Shown here: positions 45,402 through 53,820 of the stretch, in pieces
Numbering within the stretch: the stretch's first letter is position 1
How the letters are laid out: the number at the start of each line of letters is the position of its first letter
From: [Borrelia] turdi
GTDB lineage: Bacteria > Spirochaetota > Spirochaetia > Borreliales > Borreliaceae
Reading direction: 5' to 3'
DNA: 64,000 nucleotides
NCBI RefSeq assembly: GCF_008828755.2
Contig: NZ_QBLM01000002.1
Coordinates: forward strand, 1-64,000
Notes under the pieces: generated by a model
The model's input: the letters and a program-made list of their open reading frames with translations, nothing else
What the model was told of the DNA's origin: nothing
Database searches by the model: none
Position numbers and translations under genes: made by a program

Positions 45402-47246
45402 ATGTATATGAAGATTTTTATCTATTGGGCATTTATTTTCTTCTTTTTTGTTTTTAAAGTTTTTAGTATATATTCATTAACCGATGAAGATTTTTTTAAA
45501 AAATATAATTTATTTTTTGTTCATAAAGGATTTTTGAGTAAAAGTGTTAATGGAAAAATAACCAAAGTTCAAGTTAGCGGGATAGATTCCAGGTGGATTT
45601 ACCCTTTTGATAAGCTTGTTCCTAGTCGAATTACCTCTATTTATGAAGATGTTTATTCTTCAAGTTCATTTTTGACCACAAGTGATAATCTTTACGTTTC
45701 TTATGATTATTCAAAAAATTTTAGAAAATTAGTTGGAATTAATAAATTTAACAGTAGTGCGTATATTACATCAAGCGCCTTTTCTCAAGGAGAGTATAAG
45801 CGTATTGCTATTGGAACTGCGATTCACGGCATTTATCTGAGTGTTAATGGAGCTGTTAGTTTTAAAAATTTAAATCGTTTAATGCCACAGATTTATCTAG
45901 GTACGGGGTATTACGACGTTATTAGTGCTATTGAATTTTCAAAAGAAGATATAAATAATTTGTATTTTTCTTCTGGAGTTTATGGAGATATTTTTTTAAT
46001 TAATCAAGAAAGTGGATTTATTAAAAAAATTTCTTTTCCTTTTAAAAAGCAAATAATACGTATTTTAGATTTATCTAACAAGAATGTAGAAAAAATTTTA
46101 GTTAGAACATATGACAATCATTTTTATTCTTATATTAATGGGCAATGGGTATTTATTGGAAAATTATCTTTGCAAGATCAGGATTTTGTTGAGAAATCAC
46201 AAAGGATGCAGCTTGCTAAAAATAAAGGGTCTATTTATTTAACAGCATATACATTGCGTAATAACAAGGCAGTTGATGAAAGATTTAAATTTATTAAAGA
46301 TTTAGGTATGAATGCTGTTGTAATTGACTTTAAAGATGATAATGGCAATTTAACTTATTCTAGTAAGCTTTCTTTGCCCAATAAGTTGAGATCTGTTAAA
46401 AACTTGATTGATGTTTCTTATATTCTTAAAAAAGCTAGAGAACTTGGAATTTATGTTATTGCTAGATGTGTTGTATTTAAAGATGCAAAATTGTATCATT
46501 ATAATAATTTTAAACATGCTCTTTGGAACAAAAGGGTTAATAAACCCTGGGCGCATTTTATTAAAAAAGTTGATTCTGGAGGTCTTGTTAAATATTCGCA
46601 AGTAGAGCATTGGGTAGATATTTTTTCTCCTGCTACTTGGGAGTATAATATTTCTATTGCAAAAGAAATACAATCTTTTGGAGTTGATGAGATACAGTTT
46701 GATTATATTAGATTTCCATCAGATGGCCCTGTATCTCTTGCAGGTTCAAGGATGAATAAGTATGAGATGAGGCCTGTTGATGCTCTTGAATCTTTTTTGA
46801 TTATGGCAAGAGAGCAGCTTTATATTCCTATTTCTGTTGATATTTATGGATACAACGGCTGGTTTCCTACTAATAGTATTGGGCAAAATATTGCAATGTT
46901 ATCAGATTATGTTGATGTTATATCTCCTATGTTTTATCCCTCACATTATACTGATGATTTTTTGTCAAGCAATTCTTATTATACAAAAAGAGCTTATAAG
47001 ATTTATAAAGAGGGGAGCGATAGAGCATTTATGTTTTCTTTGGATAGGGTTGTCATTAGGCCTTATGTTCAAGCTTTTTTGTTAGGAAAAGAAAGGGTTG
47101 TGGATGATGAGATTTATTTAAAATATTTAAAGTTTCAGCTTAAAGGAGTCAAAGAGTCATTTGGTAGTGGTTTTAGCCTTTGGAATGCATCTAATGTGTA
47201 TTATATGGTTAAAAGCAGTTTAAAAGAGTATTTAGATTCTTTTTAA
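45402..47246 (+). CDS. Exported protein with beta-propeller-like N-half and DUF4015 glycosyl-hydrolase-like C-half
   Basis: 614 residues from the ATG at 45402 (another ATG two codons later; neither has a clear ribosome-binding site; a TTG at 45378 is also in frame). A signal segment covers about 1-25. Residues 30-260 have repeating short strands (SDNLYVSYDYSKNF, YLSVNGAVSF, YFSSGVYGDIF), like a sensor propeller. From about 285 a TIM-barrel-like DUF4015 domain appears: LGMNAVVIDFKDDNGN, GIYVIARCVVFKD, WVDIFSPATWEYN, VDEIQFDYIRFPSDG and VDVISPMFYPSHY. Acidic residues sit at strand ends as in glycoside hydrolases; the substrate is unknown. Confidence 0.75.
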   Translation: MYMKIFIYWAFIFFFFVFKVFSIYSLTDEDFFKKYNLFFVHKGFLSKSVNGKITKVQVSGIDSRWIYPFDKLVPSRITSIYEDVYSSSSFLTTSDNLYVSYDYSKNFRKLVGINKFNSSAYITSSAFSQGEYKRIAIGTAIHGIYLSVNGAVSFKNLNRLMPQIYLGTGYYDVISAIEFSKEDINNLYFSSGVYGDIFLINQESGFIKKISFPFKKQIIRILDLSNKNVEKILVRTYDNHFYSYINGQWVFIGKLSLQDQDFVEKSQRMQLAKNKGSIYLTAYTLRNNKAVDERFKFIKDLGMNAVVIDFKDDNGNLTYSSKLSLPNKLRSVKNLIDVSYILKKARELGIYVIARCVVFKDAKLYHYNNFKHALWNKRVNKPWAHFIKKVDSGGLVKYSQVEHWVDIFSPATWEYNISIAKEIQSFGVDEIQFDYIRFPSDGPVSLAGSRMNKYEMRPVDALESFLIMAREQLYIPISVDIYGYNGWFPTNSIGQNIAMLSDYVDVISPMFYPSHYTDDFLSSNSYYTKRAYKIYKEGSDRAFMFSLDRVVIRPYVQAFLLGKERVVDDEIYLKYLKFQLKGVKESFGSGFSLWNASNVYYMVKSSLKEYLDSF

Positions 47247-47273
47247 TTTTTATTTCTTACAAAGGAGATTTAT

Positions 47274-48260
47274 TTGGAACATTTAATTCAATTTTTTTAT
47301 GTAGGATTTGGTATTTTTTTATTATATCTTGGCGGTAATTTACTTTTAAAAAGTTCAGTTAGCATTGCTACTTATTTGAAAGTTCCAACACTTTTAATAG
47401 GAGTTACAATAGTATCTTTTTCAACAAGCGCTCCAGAGCTTTTTACAAGTCTATTGGCGGCTTTTAAGGGTAAAAATGAAATTGTTGTTTCTAATGTTAT
47501 TGGTAGCAATATTATTAATATGTTGCTTGCGCTACCTTTAGCGGGATTCTTTTTAAGAATTAAGGCGGATTTTAAAAGACTTAAGCTTTCTTTTATGTTT
47601 CTGTTTTTATTAATGGTTCTTCTTTTATTGCTTTCATTTGATTTTAGATCTTACTCTTTTTTTACAGCACCTTATAATCGTTTTAGCTCATTGAGCATCT
47701 TAATTTTGTTTTTATCCTATCTGTTCTTCTTTTACAAAGAAGAAAAAGCGCATTTTAGATTAGAAAATTCTTCTCAAGAAGGTGTAAGCAATTTAAATCA
47801 GAGTTTAAATTTTATATTTTTTAATGTGTTAAGCTTTTTTATTAGCATGTATTTTCTTTATTTGGGATCGAAATTATTGGTAGATGGGGCTCTTTATATT
47901 GCCAATAATGTTTTTAATGTTAGTGAAAAGTTGATTGGAATTATAGTTGTGGCTTTTGGGACAAGTGTTCCTGAGCTTGTTGTATCTCTTTTTGCAATAA
48001 TCAGAAAAGAATCAGACATTGCATTTGGAAATATTGTTGGTAGCAATATTTTTAATATTGGCTTTATTTTAGCTAGTAGTAGTTTTTTAAGACCCATTTT
48101 GTTGCAAGATATTTATATTTTAGATTTTAGTATAATGGTGTTTATAACCTTAGTTTTATTTTTAGTGGTTAAATTTAAAGGGGTTTTTAGCAGGGGCATT
48201 TCTTTAATTTTTTTGCTTTTATATATTTTGTATAATTTAATGTTATTTAACTTTTATTGA
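47274..48260 (+). CDS. CaCA-family cation exchanger (Na+/Ca2+ type)
   Basis: 328 residues from a TTG start with AAAGGAG 7 bases upstream. It is an integral membrane protein of about ten segments, with the two alpha-repeats of the family: VTIVSFSTSAPELFTSL with NVIGSNIINMLLAL (near residues 44-85), and VVAFGTSVPELVVSL with NIVGSNIFNIGFIL (near 222-265). The acidic residue in both PEL motifs is present. The exchanger probably exports calcium or a related cation. The ion cannot be told from sequence alone. Confidence 0.88.
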   Translation: MEHLIQFFYVGFGIFLLYLGGNLLLKSSVSIATYLKVPTLLIGVTIVSFSTSAPELFTSLLAAFKGKNEIVVSNVIGSNIINMLLALPLAGFFLRIKADFKRLKLSFMFLFLLMVLLLLLSFDFRSYSFFTAPYNRFSSLSILILFLSYLFFFYKEEKAHFRLENSSQEGVSNLNQSLNFIFFNVLSFFISMYFLYLGSKLLVDGALYIANNVFNVSEKLIGIIVVAFGTSVPELVVSLFAIIRKESDIAFGNIVGSNIFNIGFILASSSFLRPILLQDIYILDFSIMVFITLVLFLVVKFKGVFSRGISLIFLLLYILYNLMLFNFY

Positions 48261-48293
48261 TTATGTAATTTTAATTTTAGATTGTTAATATAT

Positions 48294-48330
48294 TTTTAAT
48301 GTAATATGCTTTATTATTTTAATGTAATAT
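48294..48330. repeat. 14-base direct repeat before the 583-residue gene
   Basis: TTTTAATGTAATAT occurs at 48294-48307 and 48317-48330, spaced 23 bases start to start. Each contains TAATAT, which could serve as a -10 box. The second copy runs into the AAGGGA before the ATG at 48341. Confidence 0.7.
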
Positions 48331-48340
48331 AAGGGACAAT

Positions 48341-50092
48341 ATGAAAAAATTACCAGAAATTTTTTATATGAGTAGCAAAGAAGTAGATATTTTGATTTCT
48401 CAGCTAGGAATATCTTCTGATGCCCAAAAATTAATTTTGAAAACTATTTTATCTTATAAAAAGAATGCTATAGATTATGCTTCTTTTATAGAAGAGCATT
48501 CTGTAAGAATACGGGGTTTAAAAGGGGAGCTTGATTTTTTATTTCGTAAACTTTATGAAGTTAAAAGAGGAATAGTCACTAATAAAATAGCAACGGATGG
48601 AGAATTTTTACCAGATAGCATAATTTTAACTGATGAGGCCAGTTATGATTTTTATTATTATTCTATTGACGATTTATTTTTAAAAACTTATATAGGAATA
48701 GATCTTTTTAGTTCTTTGCTTACTGTTAAAAATATAGAATCTAGCTTGTTGGTTTTTCAGAATGAATTTATAGCTATTACAGATTCAGATATTAACTACA
48801 AATTTTTTGAAACAAAATCACAACTCAAAGAAATATTGGTTTGGAAATCATTGATAATTCCATCGAGCAGGGCTTTATACTTTATTGAGTTTGTTAAAAA
48901 AATATTTTTTAATATTGCTTCTAATAATATTGTAAAAGATGTTTTCGTTAGAGTAAAAGGATTAAAGCTTGGTGATTATGAGAGAGCCTTAGAAGAGGGT
49001 AAGAATATGATTGGAGCTGTTTTCAAGATTCTCTCCGGCATCCTTGAAATTAAGGATGAAGTTCTTGGCAAGAAAGGAATCACTTTTTCAAAAAATTATT
49101 TTGTTTTTTTAGATTTCCTTAATCTTTTTATTAAAAATGAAAAAGATTTAGAAGAGCTTAAGGCTATAGAAGCTATTAAAATTGATGAATCTTTAAAAGC
49201 AATTGAAAAAACTTTGGAGTTTAAAAAAGGTGCAATTGATACAGAAGAGTTTTCTAGTATTCTAAAAGTTTATTCAGAAGGTCTAAACGATCCTGAAAAT
49301 TTTTTATTAGTTGCTAATATGTACTTTTTTGAATCTAAAATTCAGGATATTTTGCCAAAAATATTTCAAGTAAAAGAAAATTTTTATTTGTACAAACCTT
49401 TTGCATATGAGCTTTTTTTAGAAGAATACGAAAAGGTTTTGCAATTTCTCAATAGTGAGTTGAGGACTAGTATATTTAAAATTCTTAGTTTTGGGGATGA
49501 TCCTTCTTCTATTTTTACAGAAGAAGGCTTAGAAGAAGTTATTAATAGATTGGTGTCTTCTGGGTATATTATGAATGAGTATTGTTTAAAAAATAAAGTT
49601 AAATTTCTTGACCTTATTGTTTCTCATTATAGAAGAATTTATAAAACACAAAGTGTTCAAGTTCATCTTAAAGATTTGATTAAAGTTGAAGCGGCAAAAT
49701 ATTTTAAGAATAGTAATGAACTATTGCCTTTATACAAAATATATAAACTTGATTTGTATTCGCTTTTGAATGCTGCTTATAAAGATTTAAGCTTGTTTAA
49801 AAGAATTCTTTTATTTTTGACAGGCAAGCATCAAAGCTATAAAGAGGCTTTGTCTAGATTGGATTTTAGAGCTGGCTTGAATAAAAGTGGAGGCGGTCTT
49901 TTTGATTCAGATGAAAGAGTTAAAAGACAATTGGAAAAAATTAGAAAACAAAGAGAGGAAATAAAAGCTCAAGTTAGAAAATCTTTTCCTAAAAAGGGGA
50001 CAACATCTAAGCAATCAGTAAATAAGAACTACACAAAACAAGAGCAAGATGAAGCATGGGTCAAATTTAGTGATAGGATACAAAAAAAATAG
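48341..50092 (+). CDS. Conserved hypothetical protein, 583 residues, unrecognised
   Basis: I do not recognise a family. There is no signal peptide. The protein is mostly helical with Lys/Glu-rich amphipathic segments and a highly charged C-terminal coiled coil (EKIRKQREEIKAQVRKSF, near 525-545) followed by a disordered tail. One short hydrophobic stretch (FKRILLFLTG near 482) is too short to be a clear membrane segment. AAGGGA precedes the ATG. The gene lies between the CaCA exchanger and a tiny convergent gene. Confidence 0.65.
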   Translation: MKKLPEIFYMSSKEVDILISQLGISSDAQKLILKTILSYKKNAIDYASFIEEHSVRIRGLKGELDFLFRKLYEVKRGIVTNKIATDGEFLPDSIILTDEASYDFYYYSIDDLFLKTYIGIDLFSSLLTVKNIESSLLVFQNEFIAITDSDINYKFFETKSQLKEILVWKSLIIPSSRALYFIEFVKKIFFNIASNNIVKDVFVRVKGLKLGDYERALEEGKNMIGAVFKILSGILEIKDEVLGKKGITFSKNYFVFLDFLNLFIKNEKDLEELKAIEAIKIDESLKAIEKTLEFKKGAIDTEEFSSILKVYSEGLNDPENFLLVANMYFFESKIQDILPKIFQVKENFYLYKPFAYELFLEEYEKVLQFLNSELRTSIFKILSFGDDPSSIFTEEGLEEVINRLVSSGYIMNEYCLKNKVKFLDLIVSHYRRIYKTQSVQVHLKDLIKVEAAKYFKNSNELLPLYKIYKLDLYSLLNAAYKDLSLFKRILLFLTGKHQSYKEALSRLDFRAGLNKSGGGLFDSDERVKRQLEKIRKQREEIKAQVRKSFPKKGTTSKQSVNKNYTKQEQDEAWVKFSDRIQKK

Positions 50093-50117
50093 CATTATAA
50101 GTGAGTGGATTTATTTG

Positions 50118-50285
50118 TTAAAATAAATCCCTCGGCTTTCTTGCTGTATTTTTTGAAGTTTGACATTCTGCATAATGCCTTATTTTTCCATTTTCAAATT
50201 TTGATTTCATTACAATTTTCCCCCCCCATCGGCTTATTAGTTCTTTTGAACCTACTCTTTGAGCGTTTTTAGAAATTTTTGCCAT
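50118..50285 (-). CDS. Small basic 55-residue protein with a G8 tract in its gene
   Basis: Not a shadow frame: the ATG at 50285 has AAAAGGAG 6 bases upstream, a strong site. The product begins MAKISKNAQRVGSKELISRW, continues GGKIVMKSKFENGKIRHYAE and ends with a Cys-containing basic tail, finishing PRDLF; it has about 15 Lys/Arg. The RWGGK part is coded by CGA TGG GGG GGG AAA, giving a run of eight G on this strand. I do not recognise a domain; a nucleic-acid or ribosome-binding role is a guess from charge only. It is divergent from the YD-repeat gene, 75 bases apart, and convergent with the 583-residue gene. From memory it occupies the BB0162 position. Confidence 0.78.
   Translation of the reverse strand: MAKISKNAQRVGSKELISRWGGKIVMKSKFENGKIRHYAECQTSKNTARKPRDLF
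50220..50227. repeat. Homopolymer C8 (G8 on the coding strand)
   Basis: The longest G or C run I noticed in a window that is otherwise about 70% A+T. It lies within the 55-residue gene, where a change of one base would shift the frame after residue 20 or so. Confidence 0.9.
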
Positions 50286-50360
50286 TTTAAGCTCCTTTTG
50301 ACAGATTTATTGTATAATAAAATCTATCAAAATAAGGTTGATTTATCAAGGAATTTATTC

Positions 50361-51962
50361 ATGTTATTTATAATATTTTTTATGAGTGCTTCTCTTTTTT
50401 CAAAAGAAGTTTACTATAGGTTTGCAGATTATTCTGTTAATTACAACATAGTAGGTAAATATGAGATTACAAAAGAAGAGTCTGAGGAAGAGTATGGATA
50501 TAAATTTACTTATGATCGCAATAATAATCTTATTTTGGTTGATTATATTGGTAAGCTTAGCATTTTAATGCCTTCTTTTTTTAGTGCAAGTCAAATTAAA
50601 ATAGAAAGAACCAAGCATAGTGAAAGGCGCGTATTTCTAAATAGGGGACTTGCATTTAAAAATAATAATGGTGTTTACATTGAATATATAGAGTATATGA
50701 ATGATGGTAGGATTAAAAATATTTTTAATTACAATAGATCTAATGAAATGGTTAGAGATAAATATAATGTTTCTTATTATCATTTTTTATACGACAATGA
50801 GAGAGATTTTAGTGTTTACAGATTTAATGAATCAGGGATTCAAATTAAAGATTTAAATAATGTATATTTTACAAAGATTAGTTATGATCATTCTAAATTT
50901 GTTAAAACGGTTTTGTATTACGATGAGAATGGTTATATTGTAAGATCAAAAAATGGTACTTGTGGATTTAGATTAACCTATGATGCTAATAATAATCTTA
51001 TTAAAGAAGAATATCTTGATAAATCAGCTCATATTGTTTCAAATCCATTTTCTGTAGCTACTAAAATATATCATTATGATGTTGATGGAAAAGTTATTGA
51101 GATTTTAAATTATGATATTAATAATAATTTGACTCCTGATGAAAATAATGTAGCAATTTATCGTTATGAATATTATTTTAAAGAGAAAGATTGTTATTAC
51201 AAAGAATATAGCTATGACAATAATAATAATTTAACAATCAGTCAAAATGGTTATGCCATGAAAAAGACCATTTTTTATATTCAAAATAATGAAAAAAGAA
51301 TAATAAACTATAGTAATAAAATCAATAAAAACTATAATAGAGATATTCCGACTGTTTATGAGGAAAAGTATGAAATAGTGGATGATTTTAAAGGAATTGC
51401 TATTTATAGTTATAAATATGATGACAAGTTTTATTTAATAGAAAATATTTTTTTTGATAAAAATTTTAATTTGATAGCTGATGCTAAAGGTGTGATGATT
51501 TACAGATATTCTTACGACAAAGACGGATTTTTAATTGCTCAAGAACATTTTGGTGGAGATTTTGTTAATCCAATAGATGATTTTGAAGGAGTTTCAAAGT
51601 ATAAATTTAGTTATGATTCTAATGGCAATATGATTTCAAAGAAAAATTATTCCAAGGATGGAGTTTTGGTTGCTGATTGTAATTTTGTTTTTGAATATTT
51701 ATATGAATATGATAAACAAAATAGGCTTATTTCTCAAAAAAATTTTGGCAGCTTAGGACAATTGCAGGACGATATTCATGGAGTTAGTGTTTATAAATAT
51801 GAATACAATAAATTTGGGAAAATATCAAAACAGTCTAATCATGGTCCAGATTTAAGATTAAGAGATGATGTTGGAGGATTTTCAATTTATAAGTGGATTT
51901 ACGATGCTAGAGGTAATTTAATAGATTTTCAAAAATTTGATTCTTTGGGTAATTTAATCTAA
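50361..51962 (+). CDS. Secreted protein with YD/RHS-like repeats
   Basis: 533 residues from the ATG at 50361, which has AAGGAA 7 bases upstream; the open frame extends upstream to 50259 but that part crosses the small gene on the other strand. A short signal peptide ends near SASLFS (residue 13). Most of the rest is built of about 10 units containing Tyr-Asp/Asn-Asn-Asn-Leu phrases: FTYDRNNNLIL, LTYDANNNLIKEE, YSYDNNNNLTIS, FSYDSNGNMISK, YEYDKQNRLISQ and IYDARGNLIDF. These are similar to YD repeats of RHS-type beta shells, but no core or toxin domain is present. Its end overlaps the convergent alr by 9 bases. The function is unknown. Confidence 0.7.
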   Translation: MLFIIFFMSASLFSKEVYYRFADYSVNYNIVGKYEITKEESEEEYGYKFTYDRNNNLILVDYIGKLSILMPSFFSASQIKIERTKHSERRVFLNRGLAFKNNNGVYIEYIEYMNDGRIKNIFNYNRSNEMVRDKYNVSYYHFLYDNERDFSVYRFNESGIQIKDLNNVYFTKISYDHSKFVKTVLYYDENGYIVRSKNGTCGFRLTYDANNNLIKEEYLDKSAHIVSNPFSVATKIYHYDVDGKVIEILNYDINNNLTPDENNVAIYRYEYYFKEKDCYYKEYSYDNNNNLTISQNGYAMKKTIFYIQNNEKRIINYSNKINKNYNRDIPTVYEEKYEIVDDFKGIAIYSYKYDDKFYLIENIFFDKNFNLIADAKGVMIYRYSYDKDGFLIAQEHFGGDFVNPIDDFEGVSKYKFSYDSNGNMISKKNYSKDGVLVADCNFVFEYLYEYDKQNRLISQKNFGSLGQLQDDIHGVSVYKYEYNKFGKISKQSNHGPDLRLRDDVGGFSIYKWIYDARGNLIDFQKFDSLGNLI

Positions 51963-53054
51963 GTATTTTCTCTTTTCATATTTTCCTATATTACATAGTA
52001 ATTCATAATGACTTCTTTTAGAAAATTCGCTCATTTTATCTATACTTAATTTTTCTGATACAATTTCTACTTTTGAGCCCGTTTTAATCTTTAAGTCTTT
52101 AGGAATTTCTATTATTGTTATATTCATACAAACCCTCCCCCTTATTTTACATTTTTTATTTTTTATTAAAAAATAAAAATTGTTATTTATATTTTGAGGT
52201 ATTCCATCAAAATATCCAATTGGAATAATTCCTATTTTCATATCTTCTTTGGCTTGGAATGTGCCTGAATATGAAATTTTTTCACCCTTTTTTACATTTT
52301 TGATAAATATTACTTTTGAGAATAAATTTAATACAGGTTTAAAATTTAGGGTAGTTTTTTTGTTTTTTAGGGGGGAATAGTAACCATAAAGAATAAGGCC
52401 CGGTCTTACCATATTAAATTGTGGGCTTAGTTTGTAGTTCATAATGTGTCCCGAATTAGAAATATGGACAAATTTTGGATTTATATTTTTTTGTTTAAGT
52501 GTTTCTAAAAAAGATAAGAATTGCTCTATTTGTTTTTGTGTGGTTTTAAAGTTTTCTGTTGTTGGAAGATGTGAGCAGACCCCTTCTAGTTCTAGAAATT
52601 TTGAACTTTGAATATATGTGGCTATTTCAAGGGCATTATCTATTTTTATTCCATATCTATTCATGCCAATATCAATTTTTAAGTGGACTTTTATTTTCTT
52701 TTTTTGTAATGCACATTCTTTTTCTATTAAAAATAGATATTCAAAATCAGCAACAAATGGTAATAAATCGAGTTTAATCAAATTTTTAATTTCTTTTTTA
52801 TCTACTTTAATGTACATCAATATTTTTATATTTTTATCAATCTTTTTAAGTGTTTTAGCATCTTCAATATTAGAAAGTCCAAAGTAATTTATTTTTTTTG
52901 CTTTAAAAAATTTAAAAATATTTATAAGTCCGTGACCATATGCGTCGCCTTTTAAGGTAGCTACTATTTCTTTTTCACCAATTTTTTTTTTAATTAAATT
53001 TAAGTTATGCTCTAAATTATTTAAATTTATTATTATTGTTTTGTTACTGCCCAT
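51954..53054 (-). CDS. alr: Alanine racemase
   Basis: 366 residues. The PLP-lysine motif is VATLKGDAYGHGLINIF (Lys near residue 34, variant of AVVKADAYGHG). HLKIDIGMNRYGI, HISNSGHIMNY and VRPGLILYGYYSP follow, with the catalytic Tyr region KISYSGTF. It supplies D-alanine for Ddl (12148). The ATG lacks a Shine-Dalgarno site; a GATAAT lies 6 bases upstream (53061-53066). Convergent with and overlapping the YD-repeat gene by 9 bases. Confidence 0.93.
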   Translation of the reverse strand: MGSNKTIIINLNNLEHNLNLIKKKIGEKEIVATLKGDAYGHGLINIFKFFKAKKINYFGLSNIEDAKTLKKIDKNIKILMYIKVDKKEIKNLIKLDLLPFVADFEYLFLIEKECALQKKKIKVHLKIDIGMNRYGIKIDNALEIATYIQSSKFLELEGVCSHLPTTENFKTTQKQIEQFLSFLETLKQKNINPKFVHISNSGHIMNYKLSPQFNMVRPGLILYGYYSPLKNKKTTLNFKPVLNLFSKVIFIKNVKKGEKISYSGTFQAKEDMKIGIIPIGYFDGIPQNINNNFYFLIKNKKCKIRGRVCMNITIIEIPKDLKIKTGSKVEIVSEKLSIDKMSEFSKRSHYELLCNIGKYEKRKYLD

Positions 53055-53119
53055 TGTTTTATTATCATATATTTAGCTTTTTTAGAGAAGTAAGAATCTT
53101 TTTTCTATTAATTTGTGAT

Positions 53120-53794
53120 TTATTCTATAATGGGTATTGGGAATTTTTTTAATTTGTTGCCTTTAAAATGTAATCTCAAATTTTTTTGGAAATCATTATA
53201 TATTTTAGGGTTAATTCTAATTTCATATCTTTTAGTTTCTTTATTTATATTATTTTCTACTGTTATTGCGGCCAAAATATAATGCCATTTGTTATTCTTG
53301 TAATATTCTGCAATCGTTTTTGAAAGAGATTCGGTTTTTAATGTGCCAAATGAATAAGCGTCTTTTGAAAGCTCTTTTTTTGATTGCTGCTTCCCACTAG
53401 TGAGGCTGCTTAGATTATTAATAAAATTTCCTTTATCTGGACTTAAAAATTCTAATTTTGTGATTTTGTATTTCTCAGAAGCTTCGTTTGATAGGTCAAA
53501 CGAAATAATAGCAGAAGATCCAATTTTTGAAAATACATTTATAAATGAATAGCTGACTTCAGTAAGTTCTTTTATTGGTTCTCCATGCAAATCTACTAAT
53601 TCTATGTAAGGCTGGGTAACGGCAATATCAACAGATGCAAGTAAAAAGCTTTGTTTTAGTTTTTTAATTTTTGTTTTTATATTTTCTTTTACAATATAAT
53701 TGTTATCTTCGAAAATATTAATTTCGTTTTTAGAGAAAATATTTTCAGCTAAAGAAAGAATTATTACAGTTAAAATAAATTTTTTAAGGCTCAT
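53120..53794 (-). CDS. Exported S2-antigen-like protein
   Basis: 224 residues. A signal peptide (1-22, ending ENIFS) lacks a cysteine, so the protein is secreted or periplasmic and not a lipoprotein. The C-terminal half is paralogous to the next gene upstream: YYKNNKWHYILAAITVENNI here against TYQNGHWNYMLANLTVKNKL there, each followed by a K-Y-E/K-I strand. It is related to the borrelial S2 family as I recall. It lies 26 bases after the lipoprotein gene, so probably one operon. Confidence 0.72.
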   Translation of the reverse strand: MSLKKFILTVIILSLAENIFSKNEINIFEDNNYIVKENIKTKIKKLKQSFLLASVDIAVTQPYIELVDLHGEPIKELTEVSYSFINVFSKIGSSAIISFDLSNEASEKYKITKLEFLSPDKGNFINNLSSLTSGKQQSKKELSKDAYSFGTLKTESLSKTIAEYYKNNKWHYILAAITVENNINKETKRYEIRINPKIYNDFQKNLRLHFKGNKLKKFPIPIIE

Positions 53795-53820
53795 AAAATA
53801 TTTCCTTTTATTTATATTTA

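Noticed and set aside
46350-46673. Minus-strand frame of 107 codons in the DUF4015 gene
   Set aside because: Complement shadow of a long real gene with clear domain motifs; no start signals.
50298-50318. TTGACA and TATAAT before the YD-repeat gene taken as one promoter
   Set aside because: The two hexamers are only 9 bases apart, far less than the 16-18 needed.
50259-50360. N-terminal extension of the YD-repeat protein
   Set aside because: It runs opposite the 55-residue gene; the ATG at 50361 has AAGGAA and starts a proper signal peptide.
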